A stretch of DNA of 64,000 bases. It comes from CAZIRF01 sp964541755 (GTDB lineage: Bacteria > Spirochaetota > Spirochaetia > Treponematales > Breznakiellaceae). Below the pieces are notes generated by a model that was given only the letters and a program-made list of their open reading frames with translations, did not search any database and had not been told where the DNA came from. Below, piece by piece: positions 25,702-34,171 of this stretch (position 1 is its first letter; each line of letters opens with the position of its first letter). The position numbers and the translations under genes are program-made. The DNA is taken from the NCBI GenBank assembly GCA_964541755.1, contig CAZIRF010000003.1, forward strand, positions 62,001-126,000, written 5' to 3'.

Positions 25702-27111
25702 ATGAACTCCCGAACAAACACAGCCGGCTCCCAGCGGCCCCGGGCTCTCTGTGTGGCTATCAGTCTGTTCCTCTTCGTAAGCCTTGCACCCCTCTGCGCT
25801 GCCCGGGAGGGGCGCGACCCCTTGGCCGATGACCTCATCCTGCGACGGGAATTGGCCGCAGCCCTTCTTTCGCGCGAACCCGAACGCGATTGGGCGGCCC
25901 TGAGTGGTCACAAGCTCTTGCCCGGTGGGGAACGGGTCTCTGTCGAGGTATCTGATGGAGAGGGCATGCAGCGTACGGTCGCTTTCAAGCGTTGGCACGC
26001 GGCATATACGGTCCCACGCTCGGCGGGGTCCTGGTTGTTTACGGTAGAGCGGGGCCTTTTGCGAAGTGCCCGCTACTGGCCGCGCAGCGACAGCGAGGCC
26101 TGGATAGATTTCCATGTAGCGCCTGAGGGCCTCGTACGGGTAAGTGTTCGCCTCTACGGCGCTTGGCCCGTCTGGCAGCGGCAAGCCCCCCTTCGCCCGC
26201 AAGAGCTCCTTTCCCTGCCCATGGACAGCCTCTTCGAGCGCATTGAGTCAATCGTTCCCTTCAAATATTTCACGGTGTATGCAGAGGATTTTGCCAAGAC
26301 GCGCACCTTTGACGCGGCAATACGGGCGTCTCTTCCCCTGCGCTACCGCGATGATGGCGCCCTCGACGAAAGGGGGCAGCCGGTATTTATCGAAGACGGG
26401 CGCCCTCAGGGGGAGGTCCCTGGTCTCAACTGCTCGGGTTTCGTAAAGTGGCTCGTCGATGGGGTCATTATGGGCCATGGTGCTGAGGCGACGCGAATCA
26501 ATGAGCTCATAAAGCCCCCGGAAGCTCGGGGACACGGCTTTTCCCGGGCCCTCGAGGATGAGCAGGACCCGTTTTTCGGCCTCGATTGGGTGCGAAACCT
26601 CGCCATAGCCGCACAGATGGCGGCCGATCCACTGGCTCGGCGCCCGGCTTTGAGCGAGTATGAAATAAATACGGCGCCCTTTGCCCTCCTTGATCCCGCG
26701 CTCTTTTCCCCCAAACCCGAGGCGACCGCTGAGGGGCCCTGGCCCTGGACCGGATTTGCGAGCGACATCGGCTTCCCGGTAGAGGGGCTTGCCGCCATCC
26801 TCTACACCTTGGCTCTGGATGACAGCGACGCCTTCTGGCTTGTATCGCTCAACAACACGCCCAAGGGGGCCACCCAGCGGCGACACTCGCATGTGGCGGC
26901 CCTCGTGCCCTGGTTCAGCGAGAACGGGGCGTTTCGGGTGAGTGTTTTCGAGAGTGGGACCGCCAGCGACTTCGCTCCCTTCATTCGCCGTCACGAGGGC
27001 TGGCATGCCTACCTTGTACGTATTCCCGTGCCCCGCAGCTTCTCGCCGCACTACCTGCGCGAACTGCAATTGCCCGGTACGGGGCTCTGGCGGGGGGGAC
27101 TCAAGCGATGA
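25702..27111 (+). CDS. Exported cysteine-peptidase-like (NlpC/P60-type) protein
   Basis: About 469 residues. The signal peptide has a hydrophobic stretch ALCVAISLFLFVSLAPLCAA and predicted cleavage after CAA. A GLNCSGFVKWLVDG segment near 245 matches the catalytic-Cys helix of NlpC/P60 or papain-like cell-wall peptidases, and RRHSHVAALVPWF near 392 could supply the His. The rest is not recognised, so a peptidase role is inferred from this Cys/His pair only. The gene overlaps exbB (ATGA), so it may act in the periplasm with the motor proteins. TTG 25684 is an in-frame alternative start; ATG 25702 gives a more normal signal peptide. Confidence 0.55.
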   Translation: MNSRTNTAGSQRPRALCVAISLFLFVSLAPLCAAREGRDPLADDLILRRELAAALLSREPERDWAALSGHKLLPGGERVSVEVSDGEGMQRTVAFKRWHAAYTVPRSAGSWLFTVERGLLRSARYWPRSDSEAWIDFHVAPEGLVRVSVRLYGAWPVWQRQAPLRPQELLSLPMDSLFERIESIVPFKYFTVYAEDFAKTRTFDAAIRASLPLRYRDDGALDERGQPVFIEDGRPQGEVPGLNCSGFVKWLVDGVIMGHGAEATRINELIKPPEARGHGFSRALEDEQDPFFGLDWVRNLAIAAQMAADPLARRPALSEYEINTAPFALLDPALFSPKPEATAEGPWPWTGFASDIGFPVEGLAAILYTLALDDSDAFWLVSLNNTPKGATQRRHSHVAALVPWFSENGAFRVSVFESGTASDFAPFIRRHEGWHAYLVRIPVPRSFSPHYLRELQLPGTGLWRGGLKR

Positions 27112-27668
27112 TGGCGCTCATTCTGCGCGGCGGCCCCGTAATGTACCCCATCCTGGCCTGCGGTGGCGCTGGTCTCTTTTTCGTCATTGAGCGCCTCCTC
27201 TTTCTCGCTTCGCGCTCTTCCGGCGCGCGGGAGCGTATACGGCGCAGTTTGGAAGAAGCCCCCCGTCCCGACAGTCGGGAAGCCTGCCGTTCCCGCCTTG
27301 CCCTCGCCGTTCAGGCCGAAGTGAGTGCCCTGGGGCGCTTTGTCCCCACTATCGGGACTCTCTCTACCGTCGCCACCCTTTTGGGCTTGTTGGGGACGGT
27401 GATAGGGAATATCGGGGCTTTTGGGGTTCTTTCGCATGGCGGATTCTCTGGCGACCCGGGGGTTTTGGCCGGCGACATATCGGAGGCCCTCCTTACCACC
27501 GCCTTCGGGCTTTCGGTTTCCATACCGCTTCTGGTGGCGCACAACTGGCTCGTCTCCCGCGTCAACCGCGAAGCAGACGCCCTCGAGCAGATAGCCGGGC
27601 GCATCCTCGAAGAATTTGCCCTGGTATCGGGGAAGTCTTTCGAGCAGTCCGCGGATGATAACGTATGA
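27108..27668 (+). CDS. MotA/TolQ/ExbB family proton channel protein
   Basis: This 186-residue membrane protein has a first span at residues ~9-33 and the family core VPTIGTLSTVATLLGLLGTVIGNI near 79-102. A last span GLSVSIPLLVAHNWLV lies near 140. The T-LGLLGTV-G and A-TT--GL--(A/S)IP signature marks the pentameric stator ring of Ton/Tol-type systems. It is coupled by ATGA on both sides to the cysteine-peptidase-like gene and exbD. ATG 27111 is an equally possible start. Confidence 0.88.
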   Translation: MMALILRGGPVMYPILACGGAGLFFVIERLLFLASRSSGARERIRRSLEEAPRPDSREACRSRLALAVQAEVSALGRFVPTIGTLSTVATLLGLLGTVIGNIGAFGVLSHGGFSGDPGVLAGDISEALLTTAFGLSVSIPLLVAHNWLVSRVNREADALEQIAGRILEEFALVSGKSFEQSADDNV

Positions 27669-28093
27669 GTGCCGCCTTTCCCGCCGTGCGCCGCCTCGCC
27701 CCCCGGCCCCTTTTGGATCTTGTCCCTCTTATAGACATTGTCTTCCAGCTCGTCCTCTTTTTCCTCGTATCGACGAGCCTTGTTCAACGGACGGTGCTCC
27801 CCCTCCAGCTGCCCGCCGCCGGTAGCGGCCAAACGGGACAGCCGGCGGCTCTTGCCCTTGAACTCGATGCGGAGGGGACTATCAGTATAAATGGTCTTCC
27901 TTTGGGGGCAGATTCGCTCGATGTGGCTCTCGTACGGGCACTTGAGCATCAAGGGATGGGCAAGGCTGATAGTTCTCCCACGCTCTCGCTGCGGGCGGAT
28001 GAGCGGGTTCCCTATGGGGAGCTGGCCCGTGTCCTGGATGCGGCCCGTTCTGTCGGGATTACGGCTATCGATCTCGTTGTAATCGACAAATAG
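27665..28093 (+). CDS. ExbD/TolR family protein
   Basis: The 142-residue product has one membrane span with the proton-carrying Asp in LVPLIDIVFQLVLFFLVST (near residue 24). A periplasmic domain follows with the ExbD beta pattern, including VPYGELARVLDAARSVGI. With the preceding ExbB-like protein it would form a pmf-driven motor. No TonB gene is adjacent, so the pulled partner is unknown. Two copies of the ACTATCAG repeat fall in this gene in different frames (EGTISI and KADSSP). Confidence 0.88.
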   Translation: MSAAFPAVRRLAPRPLLDLVPLIDIVFQLVLFFLVSTSLVQRTVLPLQLPAAGSGQTGQPAALALELDAEGTISINGLPLGADSLDVALVRALEHQGMGKADSSPTLSLRADERVPYGELARVLDAARSVGITAIDLVVIDK

Positions 28094-28150
28094 CGGGCGT
28101 CGACCTGCGTGCTCCCGCCGGATATGCCCTGCGGTTGCGAAGACCCAGAC

Positions 28151-28179
28151 TCGACCACATGGCGCAGGCGTAGTATAAC
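28151..28179 (+). promoter_or_regulatory. Promoter of the HAD gene (leaderless type)
   Basis: TCGACC (28151-28156), 17 bp, TATAAC (28174-28179), then exactly six bases and ATG 28186. No ribosome-binding sequence is seen. Confidence 0.55.
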
Positions 28180-28185
28180 TGTCGC

Positions 28186-28866
28186 ATGACAAAGAGACCC
28201 ATTCGCGCTGTGGCCTTCGATCTCGATGGCACCCTCTATCCCAATCGCCGCTTTTACGTGCGACTCGTTCCCTTTCTCCTCAAACACCACCGCCTCCTCG
28301 CGGCCATGGGCAAGGCCCGTAACTGGATGCGCGAAGAGGGACACGATTCCTCCTTTTTCGAGGAGCAGTCGCGTATCATGGCCTCCATATTGGGCCGGGA
28401 TCCCGCGCAGGTTCATGAAGAGACCGAAACCCTCATTTACCGCGGCTGGGAGCCCCTGTTCAAGGGCCTCAAGCTCTTCCCCCATGTAAGGGAGACCCTT
28501 GATGCCTTCTTGAAGGCGGAGCTGCCCCTGGGGCTTCTTTCCGACTTCCCGCCGGAAACCAAGCTGCGTTACATGGAACTCGATACCTTTTTCAAGGTGG
28601 TTTTGGGATCGGAGGCCTGCGGTCGACTCAAGCCCGACCCCCTTCCCTTCAACAAACTGGCGGCGGCCCTGGGCGTCGAGCCCGGCGAAATCCTCTATGT
28701 GGGAAACAGCATTTCCTACGATATAAAAGGGGCACAGGGCGCCGGGATGCAGACGGCTCTCGTGGCCGGTCGCTTTTCGCGCCTTTCGAGCCCCCGTATA
28801 CGTCGCTGCGGCGCCGACTTTATCTTTAGCGACTATCGCCAACTCAAGAAATTCGTGGTAGGTTGA
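28186..28866 (+). CDS. HAD family hydrolase
   Basis: This 226-residue phosphatase-like enzyme has motif I FDLDGTLYPN (nucleophile Asp near 12), motif II LLSDFP near 120, motif III Lys in GRLKPDP near 147, and the acidic GNSISYDIKGAQGAG near 175. The last has Asn/Ser where many have GDS or GDD. An all-helical cap lies between residues ~20 and 95. It is most like phosphoglycolate-phosphatase/pyrimidine-nucleotidase types, but the substrate cannot be told. The coiled-coil gene follows six bases after its stop. Confidence 0.82.
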   Translation: MTKRPIRAVAFDLDGTLYPNRRFYVRLVPFLLKHHRLLAAMGKARNWMREEGHDSSFFEEQSRIMASILGRDPAQVHEETETLIYRGWEPLFKGLKLFPHVRETLDAFLKAELPLGLLSDFPPETKLRYMELDTFFKVVLGSEACGRLKPDPLPFNKLAAALGVEPGEILYVGNSISYDIKGAQGAGMQTALVAGRFSRLSSPRIRRCGADFIFSDYRQLKKFVVG

Positions 28867-28872
28867 CAGCAC

Positions 28873-31800
28873 ATGATATTCACTCCCGGCGACTTCATAA
28901 CACTGGGCCTCGTACTGGCCATTCTCTTTTTGTTTCGTCAGCTCGACCGGAACAACCGGAGTCTCGAGAAGCTGCGCAAGTACAGCGATCATATGAAGGC
29001 CGAGTTGGGGGATTATGTCGCAGAACGCGAGGTGGAGCTCAAGAACTATGGCGTCGAGTTGGGTGTTCAGCAACAGGCGGCCCAACAGTTGCTCAAACGT
29101 ATACAGGAAGTGGATTCCCAGTTGGCCGATCGGGCCGAAAACATAGCCTCGATAGGGCAGCGTATTGGCGAGTATGACCGAGCCCTTGACGAGTTGATGC
29201 GGCTTACGGCCAAGACCAAGTCTGATATCGAGCAGATTCGCGAAACCGGGGCCTTTACCGAAACCCTTTCCCGCCGCCTCAAAGAGGGCCGCGAGCAATT
29301 GGTGGCCCTGGAACGCGACATGGTCGAACTGCGCGAGGGCCTCCTCGAGGAGAATCGCCGGGCCCTTGAAGAGACCGGAGGCGAGGTCCTCGCCGAAATG
29401 AAAGGTCGTATCGAGGATGTTCGCATTGGGGCCGATGACATTGAGCGTCGCGTGGAGAACTTCCGCGAGGCCCTCGCCGCGAGCGAGGCCGATCGCGAGG
29501 CGCGTATCGAGGCCGATCGGGCCGAAATAGACAAGATGCTCACAGAGAGCTTGTCTTCTGCGGCGAGTCGAGTCGGCAGTTTTGAGGCAGAAACCCAGGA
29601 GCGACTTCGGCTCGCTGCCGATGAGCGTATCGCGCGCTATCAGGAGGCACTCGATACAAAGCTCGGTGCCTATCAGAGCCAGACGAAGGCACGGCTTTCG
29701 GAGGTCCAGGGCGACATCAAAGCGCGGCAAGAGGCTTGGCAGGGGGCTTGGAACGATTTTGAAGAGCGTCAGAAGGCGCAGCGTGAAGAGCTCGAAGTCC
29801 AGCTTGCCGGAATGCAGGAAAAAACAGCCGCAATGATCGGGGCCCTTGAACAGGAAGCGAATCAGCTTGTAGAGGACACCCGCGACAAGTCGCGCATGAC
29901 TATCGAAGAGTTGGAGAATCGCTCGGCTCCCCTTATCGCGAGTATTGAAGAGAAGATGGATGGTCTGCAGGAACAGTTCAACCGTATGGAGCGCGCCATC
30001 CTCGACCGAACCGGGGCTCTCGAATCCACGGTTTCCAACGTGGAGGCAGATTTCCATCGGCGACTCGAGGGCTTGGGCGCCCTTGTCGATACTGCCAGCG
30101 AGAAGGTACTCAAGGAGACTGCCGATCGGGTTGACTCCCGTATGGGAAGCCTCGAGACGGCCCTTACCAATGACCTCGCTTCCAGACAAACAGAGTTCGA
30201 ATCGCGTATTGCACGCTTGGAGGAAGAGCAGCGTACGCTCTTTCCGGCGGTCAAGGCCCGTCTGGATGAATCCCGTGCGGAATTCGAAGCGGCTCTCGAG
30301 ATCTGTTCCAAAGAGCTTGAGACCAAAAGGGGCGAATTCGAGCGCGGTAGCGAAGACTTGGGCCGTCGTCTGGTAGATTTTCGGGCCGATTTTTCGGCCC
30401 GTATGGATGATGCCATTGCCAGCGCAGAGAAGACCGGGATGCAAGCTGTTGACGCCCGGCTGGGGACCTTCCAGGAGTTGGCAAACGAGCGCTTTGAACG
30501 TCTTGCGGGCTTTGATCGCGAAGTCGACAAACTCGAGAAGGTCCTGGTGGAAGCCCTGGGCGTCACGGAAAAACGGGTTCAGGATGCTTTTGAGGCCTTT
30601 GTCGAAGAATCTGCGCAGTTCCGTGTTGACGAGGCCGACCGGTTTACCGCAGCCCTCGACGCCCTGCGTGGTGACCTTTCCAGTGTTGAGGGCGAATTGA
30701 ACCAGCTCAAGGAAAAGGCCTACGACAATGTCTCGGAGAAGCTCAAAGTCTTCGAGGATGATTTTTTTGCCGATCTCGCACGCCGCGGGCAGACCATCGA
30801 GGAAGAGCTCGAAGCCTGGACGCAAAAACACGATCAAAAAATCGGCGAGATTGGCGCTGCCGGAGTCGAGGAGCGTGCGGCACTGGAGCAGCGGGTTGGC
30901 GAAGAGCTCAAGGGGCAGCTCGCCAAACTGGGCGAGCGGCTTGGCGAAGGCCTCTCTTCCCTTGGCGATCGAACGGCTGCTATCGAAGAATCGGCCAAGG
31001 GGGAATTGGCCCGTCTCGAGGCGAGCCTGGATTCCTGGCGCCAACAACTGGACTCCCTGCTTGAGGATGCAAAGGCCCAAGCCGATTCGGGCATCAAAGC
31101 CGAACTGGCCAATCACCGGCTCTCGGTGAGCGAGCTCATCAAGCAGGACGAGCGACGCATCGAGGAAGAGCTTTCCATGTTGTCGGCGCAGATAGAAGAT
31201 CGTAAACAAGAGATTACCGGCCTGGCCGAAGAGCAGGGCAAAGAGATATCTGCCTGGCGCACCCGCATAGCGGGGCAGGTGCGTGACGCAGACGAGGAAC
31301 TCCTCCGGCTGTCGGATCGTATTCGCGAAGAGCGCAACCAGAGCGAAGAATCGCTTGCCCGTATCAGGGGCGAGCTTGAGCGGGTGCGAGAAGAGGGCCA
31401 GGCAAAGGCTGATGACCTCGCCAGTCGCGGCGAGGACCGGCTGCAAGGGCTCGAGGAGGCAGTTCGCGAGAGTGAACGGCGTATTGCTGAATTCGTTGAA
31501 CAGACCGCGCTCTTTGCGCGTGCCGACGAGCTCGTGACAACCCTCGAACGCAAAATGGAAGACTTGCGGGCTGATATCGAGCGCCTTGAACAGCATCGTT
31601 CCGAGGCCGCCGAGCTCGAAACCCAGTTCGTCAAGATCAAACGGCTCGAAGACGAAGTCAATCAGAAGATGACGCGGTTCCTCTCCGAACAGCAGCGTAT
31701 CAAGGTTATGGAGGCCGATTTCGATCGGCTCATCCGTACCTCGCAAGCGGTCGATACCAAGTTGGCCCAGGTAACTTCGGCAGATGACACTCTGCAGTCG

Positions 31801-32397
31801 CTCCAAGCGCAATTGCGACGCCTCGAGGCGGCTGTCGGTGATGCCGAGGACAAGTATCAGCGTATTGAACGGAAGAACGAAATACTCGATGCAACGGCAG
31901 ATGGGGTGGATCGCAATTTTGAGGCCCTTCAGCTTGCCGAATCGCAGGCCCAGGCCTTTACCGACAAGCTTTCACAGCTGGAAAGCGAATTTGAGCAGGT
32001 GCACAAGCTCGTACAGGAGCTTGCGGTCAATAAAGAGCGGGCGGATCGGGTTATCGATCGGGTGTCCACCCTGGATTCCACCTTGAGCGATCTCGAAGAC
32101 CGTATCGCCAGTATGCAGAAGGCCCGGGAATGGTTGGCCCGTACCGAGACCCGTTTGGGCGAAATTGCCAAGCAGGCACAGGAACAGGTGACGGTTATGG
32201 AGGCCCTTCTCAAAAGCCCCGGTACCGCGGGAGCCCTCTCCGGCGCCACTGACGATCGCGGAGCGCCCCCTCCCGGCCAACGGGATACGGTTGTAAGCCT
32301 TGCGCGCCAGGGGTGGAAGGTTGATGCAATTGCAAAGGCGTTGAATTTGTCGAGGGGAGAGGTAGAACTTATTCTCGATATGTCAAACGGGGTTTGA
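28873..32397 (+). CDS. Giant spirochaete coiled-coil protein (SpiroCoCo type)
   Basis: This 1174-residue protein has one N-terminal membrane span (ITLGLVLAILFLF, residues ~9-21). More than 1000 residues of heptad-rich, Glu/Arg/Lys/Ala-rich coiled coil follow almost without Cys or Pro. The last ~40 residues differ: VVSLARQGWKVDAIAKALNLSRGEVELIL looks like a small helix-turn-helix. The family is restricted to spirochaetes and is presumed structural, perhaps linking the inner membrane to the cytoskeleton or flagellar apparatus; that role is inferred. No ribosome site is obvious and it is probably coupled to the HAD gene. A long open frame on the opposite strand is a by-product of codon bias. Confidence 0.85.
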   Translation: MIFTPGDFITLGLVLAILFLFRQLDRNNRSLEKLRKYSDHMKAELGDYVAEREVELKNYGVELGVQQQAAQQLLKRIQEVDSQLADRAENIASIGQRIGEYDRALDELMRLTAKTKSDIEQIRETGAFTETLSRRLKEGREQLVALERDMVELREGLLEENRRALEETGGEVLAEMKGRIEDVRIGADDIERRVENFREALAASEADREARIEADRAEIDKMLTESLSSAASRVGSFEAETQERLRLAADERIARYQEALDTKLGAYQSQTKARLSEVQGDIKARQEAWQGAWNDFEERQKAQREELEVQLAGMQEKTAAMIGALEQEANQLVEDTRDKSRMTIEELENRSAPLIASIEEKMDGLQEQFNRMERAILDRTGALESTVSNVEADFHRRLEGLGALVDTASEKVLKETADRVDSRMGSLETALTNDLASRQTEFESRIARLEEEQRTLFPAVKARLDESRAEFEAALEICSKELETKRGEFERGSEDLGRRLVDFRADFSARMDDAIASAEKTGMQAVDARLGTFQELANERFERLAGFDREVDKLEKVLVEALGVTEKRVQDAFEAFVEESAQFRVDEADRFTAALDALRGDLSSVEGELNQLKEKAYDNVSEKLKVFEDDFFADLARRGQTIEEELEAWTQKHDQKIGEIGAAGVEERAALEQRVGEELKGQLAKLGERLGEGLSSLGDRTAAIEESAKGELARLEASLDSWRQQLDSLLEDAKAQADSGIKAELANHRLSVSELIKQDERRIEEELSMLSAQIEDRKQEITGLAEEQGKEISAWRTRIAGQVRDADEELLRLSDRIREERNQSEESLARIRGELERVREEGQAKADDLASRGEDRLQGLEEAVRESERRIAEFVEQTALFARADELVTTLERKMEDLRADIERLEQHRSEAAELETQFVKIKRLEDEVNQKMTRFLSEQQRIKVMEADFDRLIRTSQAVDTKLAQVTSADDTLQSLQAQLRRLEAAVGDAEDKYQRIERKNEILDATADGVDRNFEALQLAESQAQAFTDKLSQLESEFEQVHKLVQELAVNKERADRVIDRVSTLDSTLSDLEDRIASMQKAREWLARTETRLGEIAKQAQEQVTVMEALLKSPGTAGALSGATDDRGAPPPGQRDTVVSLARQGWKVDAIAKALNLSRGEVELILDMSNGV

Positions 32398-32415
32398 TGC
32401 CCAGGGATTCGGGTA

Positions 32416-32943
32416 TTATCCGGCCGGGGGATTGCTGTGCTTCAGGCCTTGCTGGTGGCGTGGGGCTTGGGTCCGTTCAAGGAGACAGACGACAAGGGCC
32501 TCGACCGCCTCTCCTTTACCGATACTGTCGCAGCCTTCATTGGTCTTGCCCTTGACGAAAATGGCCGCGGGGTCGCAGCCCAGGACTTCTGCCAAGCGGC
32601 ATTGAATGGCCTTTCGATGGGGCAGTATTTTGGGGCGTTCACAGTTTACCACACAGTCCATGTTACAGATCTTCCAGCCGCAGTCCTGTACCGCCTTCCA
32701 GGCGCTCCTGAGAAGTTCCATGGAGTCGGCATCCTTCCAAGCGGGATCCGACGGCGGGAAAAAGCCCCCGATGTCCCCCAGTCCGGCGGCCCCCAGGAGG
32801 GCGTCGGTGACGGCATGGGCAAGGACATCCCCATCACTGTGTCCGTCCTCGCCGCGCGCTGCCGGTATTTCCACACCGGCGAGCAAAAAGCGTCTACCTT
32901 CGATCAAACGGTGAAGATCCCGTCCCAATCCGATGCGTATCAT
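32416..32943 (-). CDS. ispF: 2-C-methyl-D-erythritol 2,4-cyclodiphosphate synthase
   Basis: The 175-residue enzyme has the zinc-binding DLH near residue 10 (GLGRDLHRL), the HSDGDVLAHAVTDALLGAAGLGDIG signature near 34-58, and the C-terminal KGKTNEGCDSIGKGEA. It closes the cyclodiphosphate ring in the MEP isoprenoid pathway. ATG 32943 is the right start because MIRIGLGRDLH begins the fold and it overlaps the ispD stop (ATGA). The frame is open further upstream but only inside ispD. Confidence 0.96.
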   Translation of the reverse strand: MIRIGLGRDLHRLIEGRRFLLAGVEIPAARGEDGHSDGDVLAHAVTDALLGAAGLGDIGGFFPPSDPAWKDADSMELLRSAWKAVQDCGWKICNMDCVVNCERPKILPHRKAIQCRLAEVLGCDPAAIFVKGKTNEGCDSIGKGEAVEALVVCLLERTQAPRHQQGLKHSNPPAG

Positions 32944-33641
32944 GCGGGGAGGTCCGCGGGGAAGGTTATCTTGCGGTTCTGCGGTATACCGGGTATCGCC
33001 TGTACTGCACCGCAGTAGCTTCCCCAAAGTTCTGCATCATCGGTGCTGTTATCTTCGCGCCCCTTGGCAACAAGACGGGCTTCCTCGCGGTGAGCATCGA
33101 GTATGGCCGGATAGACAAAGCCCTGCGGGGTCTGTGCCAGGACGGTGCGCGCGCGCTCCAGGTGGCGGATTATGTGGCCTTCTCCATCAAGCTCTTTGGG
33201 GGTTTCGGTGATCTGTAGAACGGGAACGACCGCATCGTGTGTGTCGAGGGCGGTAATAACCCGGTCAAGGAGTTCCGGTGTTAACCAGGGGCGGGCTCCA
33301 TCGTGGATGAGCACCTTCGAAATGTCGGTATCCTTGAGGCTTTCGAGCGCTCTGAACACGGATTCACGCCTGGTGGCACCACCGGCGATGAAAATGATGC
33401 CCTTTGCACCCTTGGCAAAAAAGCGCACGGGCAAGAGGCTCCGGGCGCGCGGGGCTTCTCCCTCGGGTATGGTAACGACAATATTGCTTATGTGGGGATG
33501 GTCGAAAAAGGGCCGTATGGCGGCGCCCAAGACAGAGAGGGGGCTGCCATCGGTGTCGAAGGAGCCGGAGGGGCGAAACTCTTTCTTGTCGCCCCCCATC
33601 CGCACCGACGACCCGGCGGCCGTAATAATCGCCCCGATCAT
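32940..33641 (-). CDS. ispD: 2-C-methyl-D-erythritol 4-phosphate cytidylyltransferase
   Basis: The 233-residue nucleotidyltransferase has the CTP-binding AAGSSVRMGGDKKEF near residues 8-22 and GGATRRESVFRAL near 88. VLIHDGARPWLT is near 110 and LAQTPQGF near 168. It makes CDP-methylerythritol in the MEP pathway. It lies between carD and ispF with ATGA overlaps on both sides. An insertion around residues 25-35 (SGSFDTDGSP) is slightly longer than usual. Confidence 0.96.
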   Translation of the reverse strand: MIGAIITAAGSSVRMGGDKKEFRPSGSFDTDGSPLSVLGAAIRPFFDHPHISNIVVTIPEGEAPRARSLLPVRFFAKGAKGIIFIAGGATRRESVFRALESLKDTDISKVLIHDGARPWLTPELLDRVITALDTHDAVVPVLQITETPKELDGEGHIIRHLERARTVLAQTPQGFVYPAILDAHREEARLVAKGREDNSTDDAELWGSYCGAVQAIPGIPQNRKITFPADLPA

Positions 33642-34132
33642 TCCGTCTCGAGGCGGGCAAAAATTATCTGTTCGATCTCTTCGTGGGTCTTTTTGAGCGC
33701 AATGGCCAACTCGTCTTCAAGGAGCTTCAAGGCAGAATCATAGAGTTTTCGCTCGAGTATGGGCAGCTCTTTGACTTTGGAACGGTGGTAGAGCGAGCGG
33801 ACAATGGCTGCGATATCCTTGACGCTCCCCTTTTTGAGGAGGTCCAGGTTCATCTGATATCGCATCTTCCAATCGGAGGGAATGGGCTCATACTCCTCCC
33901 CGATATAGACAACGGCTTCTTCGGCCTCTTTTTCCGTGACAATGGCACGGATGCCGAGCTCATCGGCCTTTTCGGTCGGAACCATGACAGTCATGTCCGA
34001 CACTTCGAGGTAGACGACATAGTAGGATATCGTCTTGTCCTTGAAGGTCTTTTCGACGATATCCCGAATCTTCCCTACCCCTTGACTGGGATACACAATA
34101 TCCTGATTGACGGCGTACGTGGTAGTGCTCAT
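33638..34132 (-). CDS. CarD family transcriptional regulator
   Basis: The 164-residue protein has an RNA-polymerase-interacting Tudor-like domain in the first ~65 residues (DIVYPSQGVGKIRDIVE, then YYVVYLEVSDMTVMVPTEKA). A helical DNA-contacting part follows (RYQMNLDLLKKGSVKDIAAIVRSLYHR, KLYDSALKLLEDELAIAL). CarD stabilises open promoter complexes. It leads an operon with ispD and ispF, an order also found in treponemes. The promoter is embedded in the end of the upstream peptide-binding gene, leaving only a few untranslated bases. Confidence 0.92.
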   Translation of the reverse strand: MSTTTYAVNQDIVYPSQGVGKIRDIVEKTFKDKTISYYVVYLEVSDMTVMVPTEKADELGIRAIVTEKEAEEAVVYIGEEYEPIPSDWKMRYQMNLDLLKKGSVKDIAAIVRSLYHRSKVKELPILERKLYDSALKLLEDELAIALKKTHEEIEQIIFARLETE

Positions 34133-34141
34133 GTGACCATA

Positions 34142-34171
34142 AGTATATCACATTTTGATGGTCATTGTCAT
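34142..34171 (-). promoter_or_regulatory. Promoter of carD-ispD-ispF
   Basis: On the minus strand ATGACA (34171-34166), 18 bp and TATACT (34147-34142) stand nine bases before ATG 34132. The -35 lies inside the last codons of the peptide-binding gene. No ribosome-binding sequence is seen. Confidence 0.55.

Noticed and set aside
21225..25838. A 1537-codon open frame antisense to the CoA activase
   Set aside because: It mirrors the third-position GC bias of the real gene, has Gly/Val/Glu-rich composition without domains, and no start signal.
28012..31812. A 1266-codon open frame antisense to the coiled-coil gene
   Set aside because: The sense strand has a clear membrane span and heptads; the antisense chain is Leu/Phe-rich without any recognisable family and crosses exbD.
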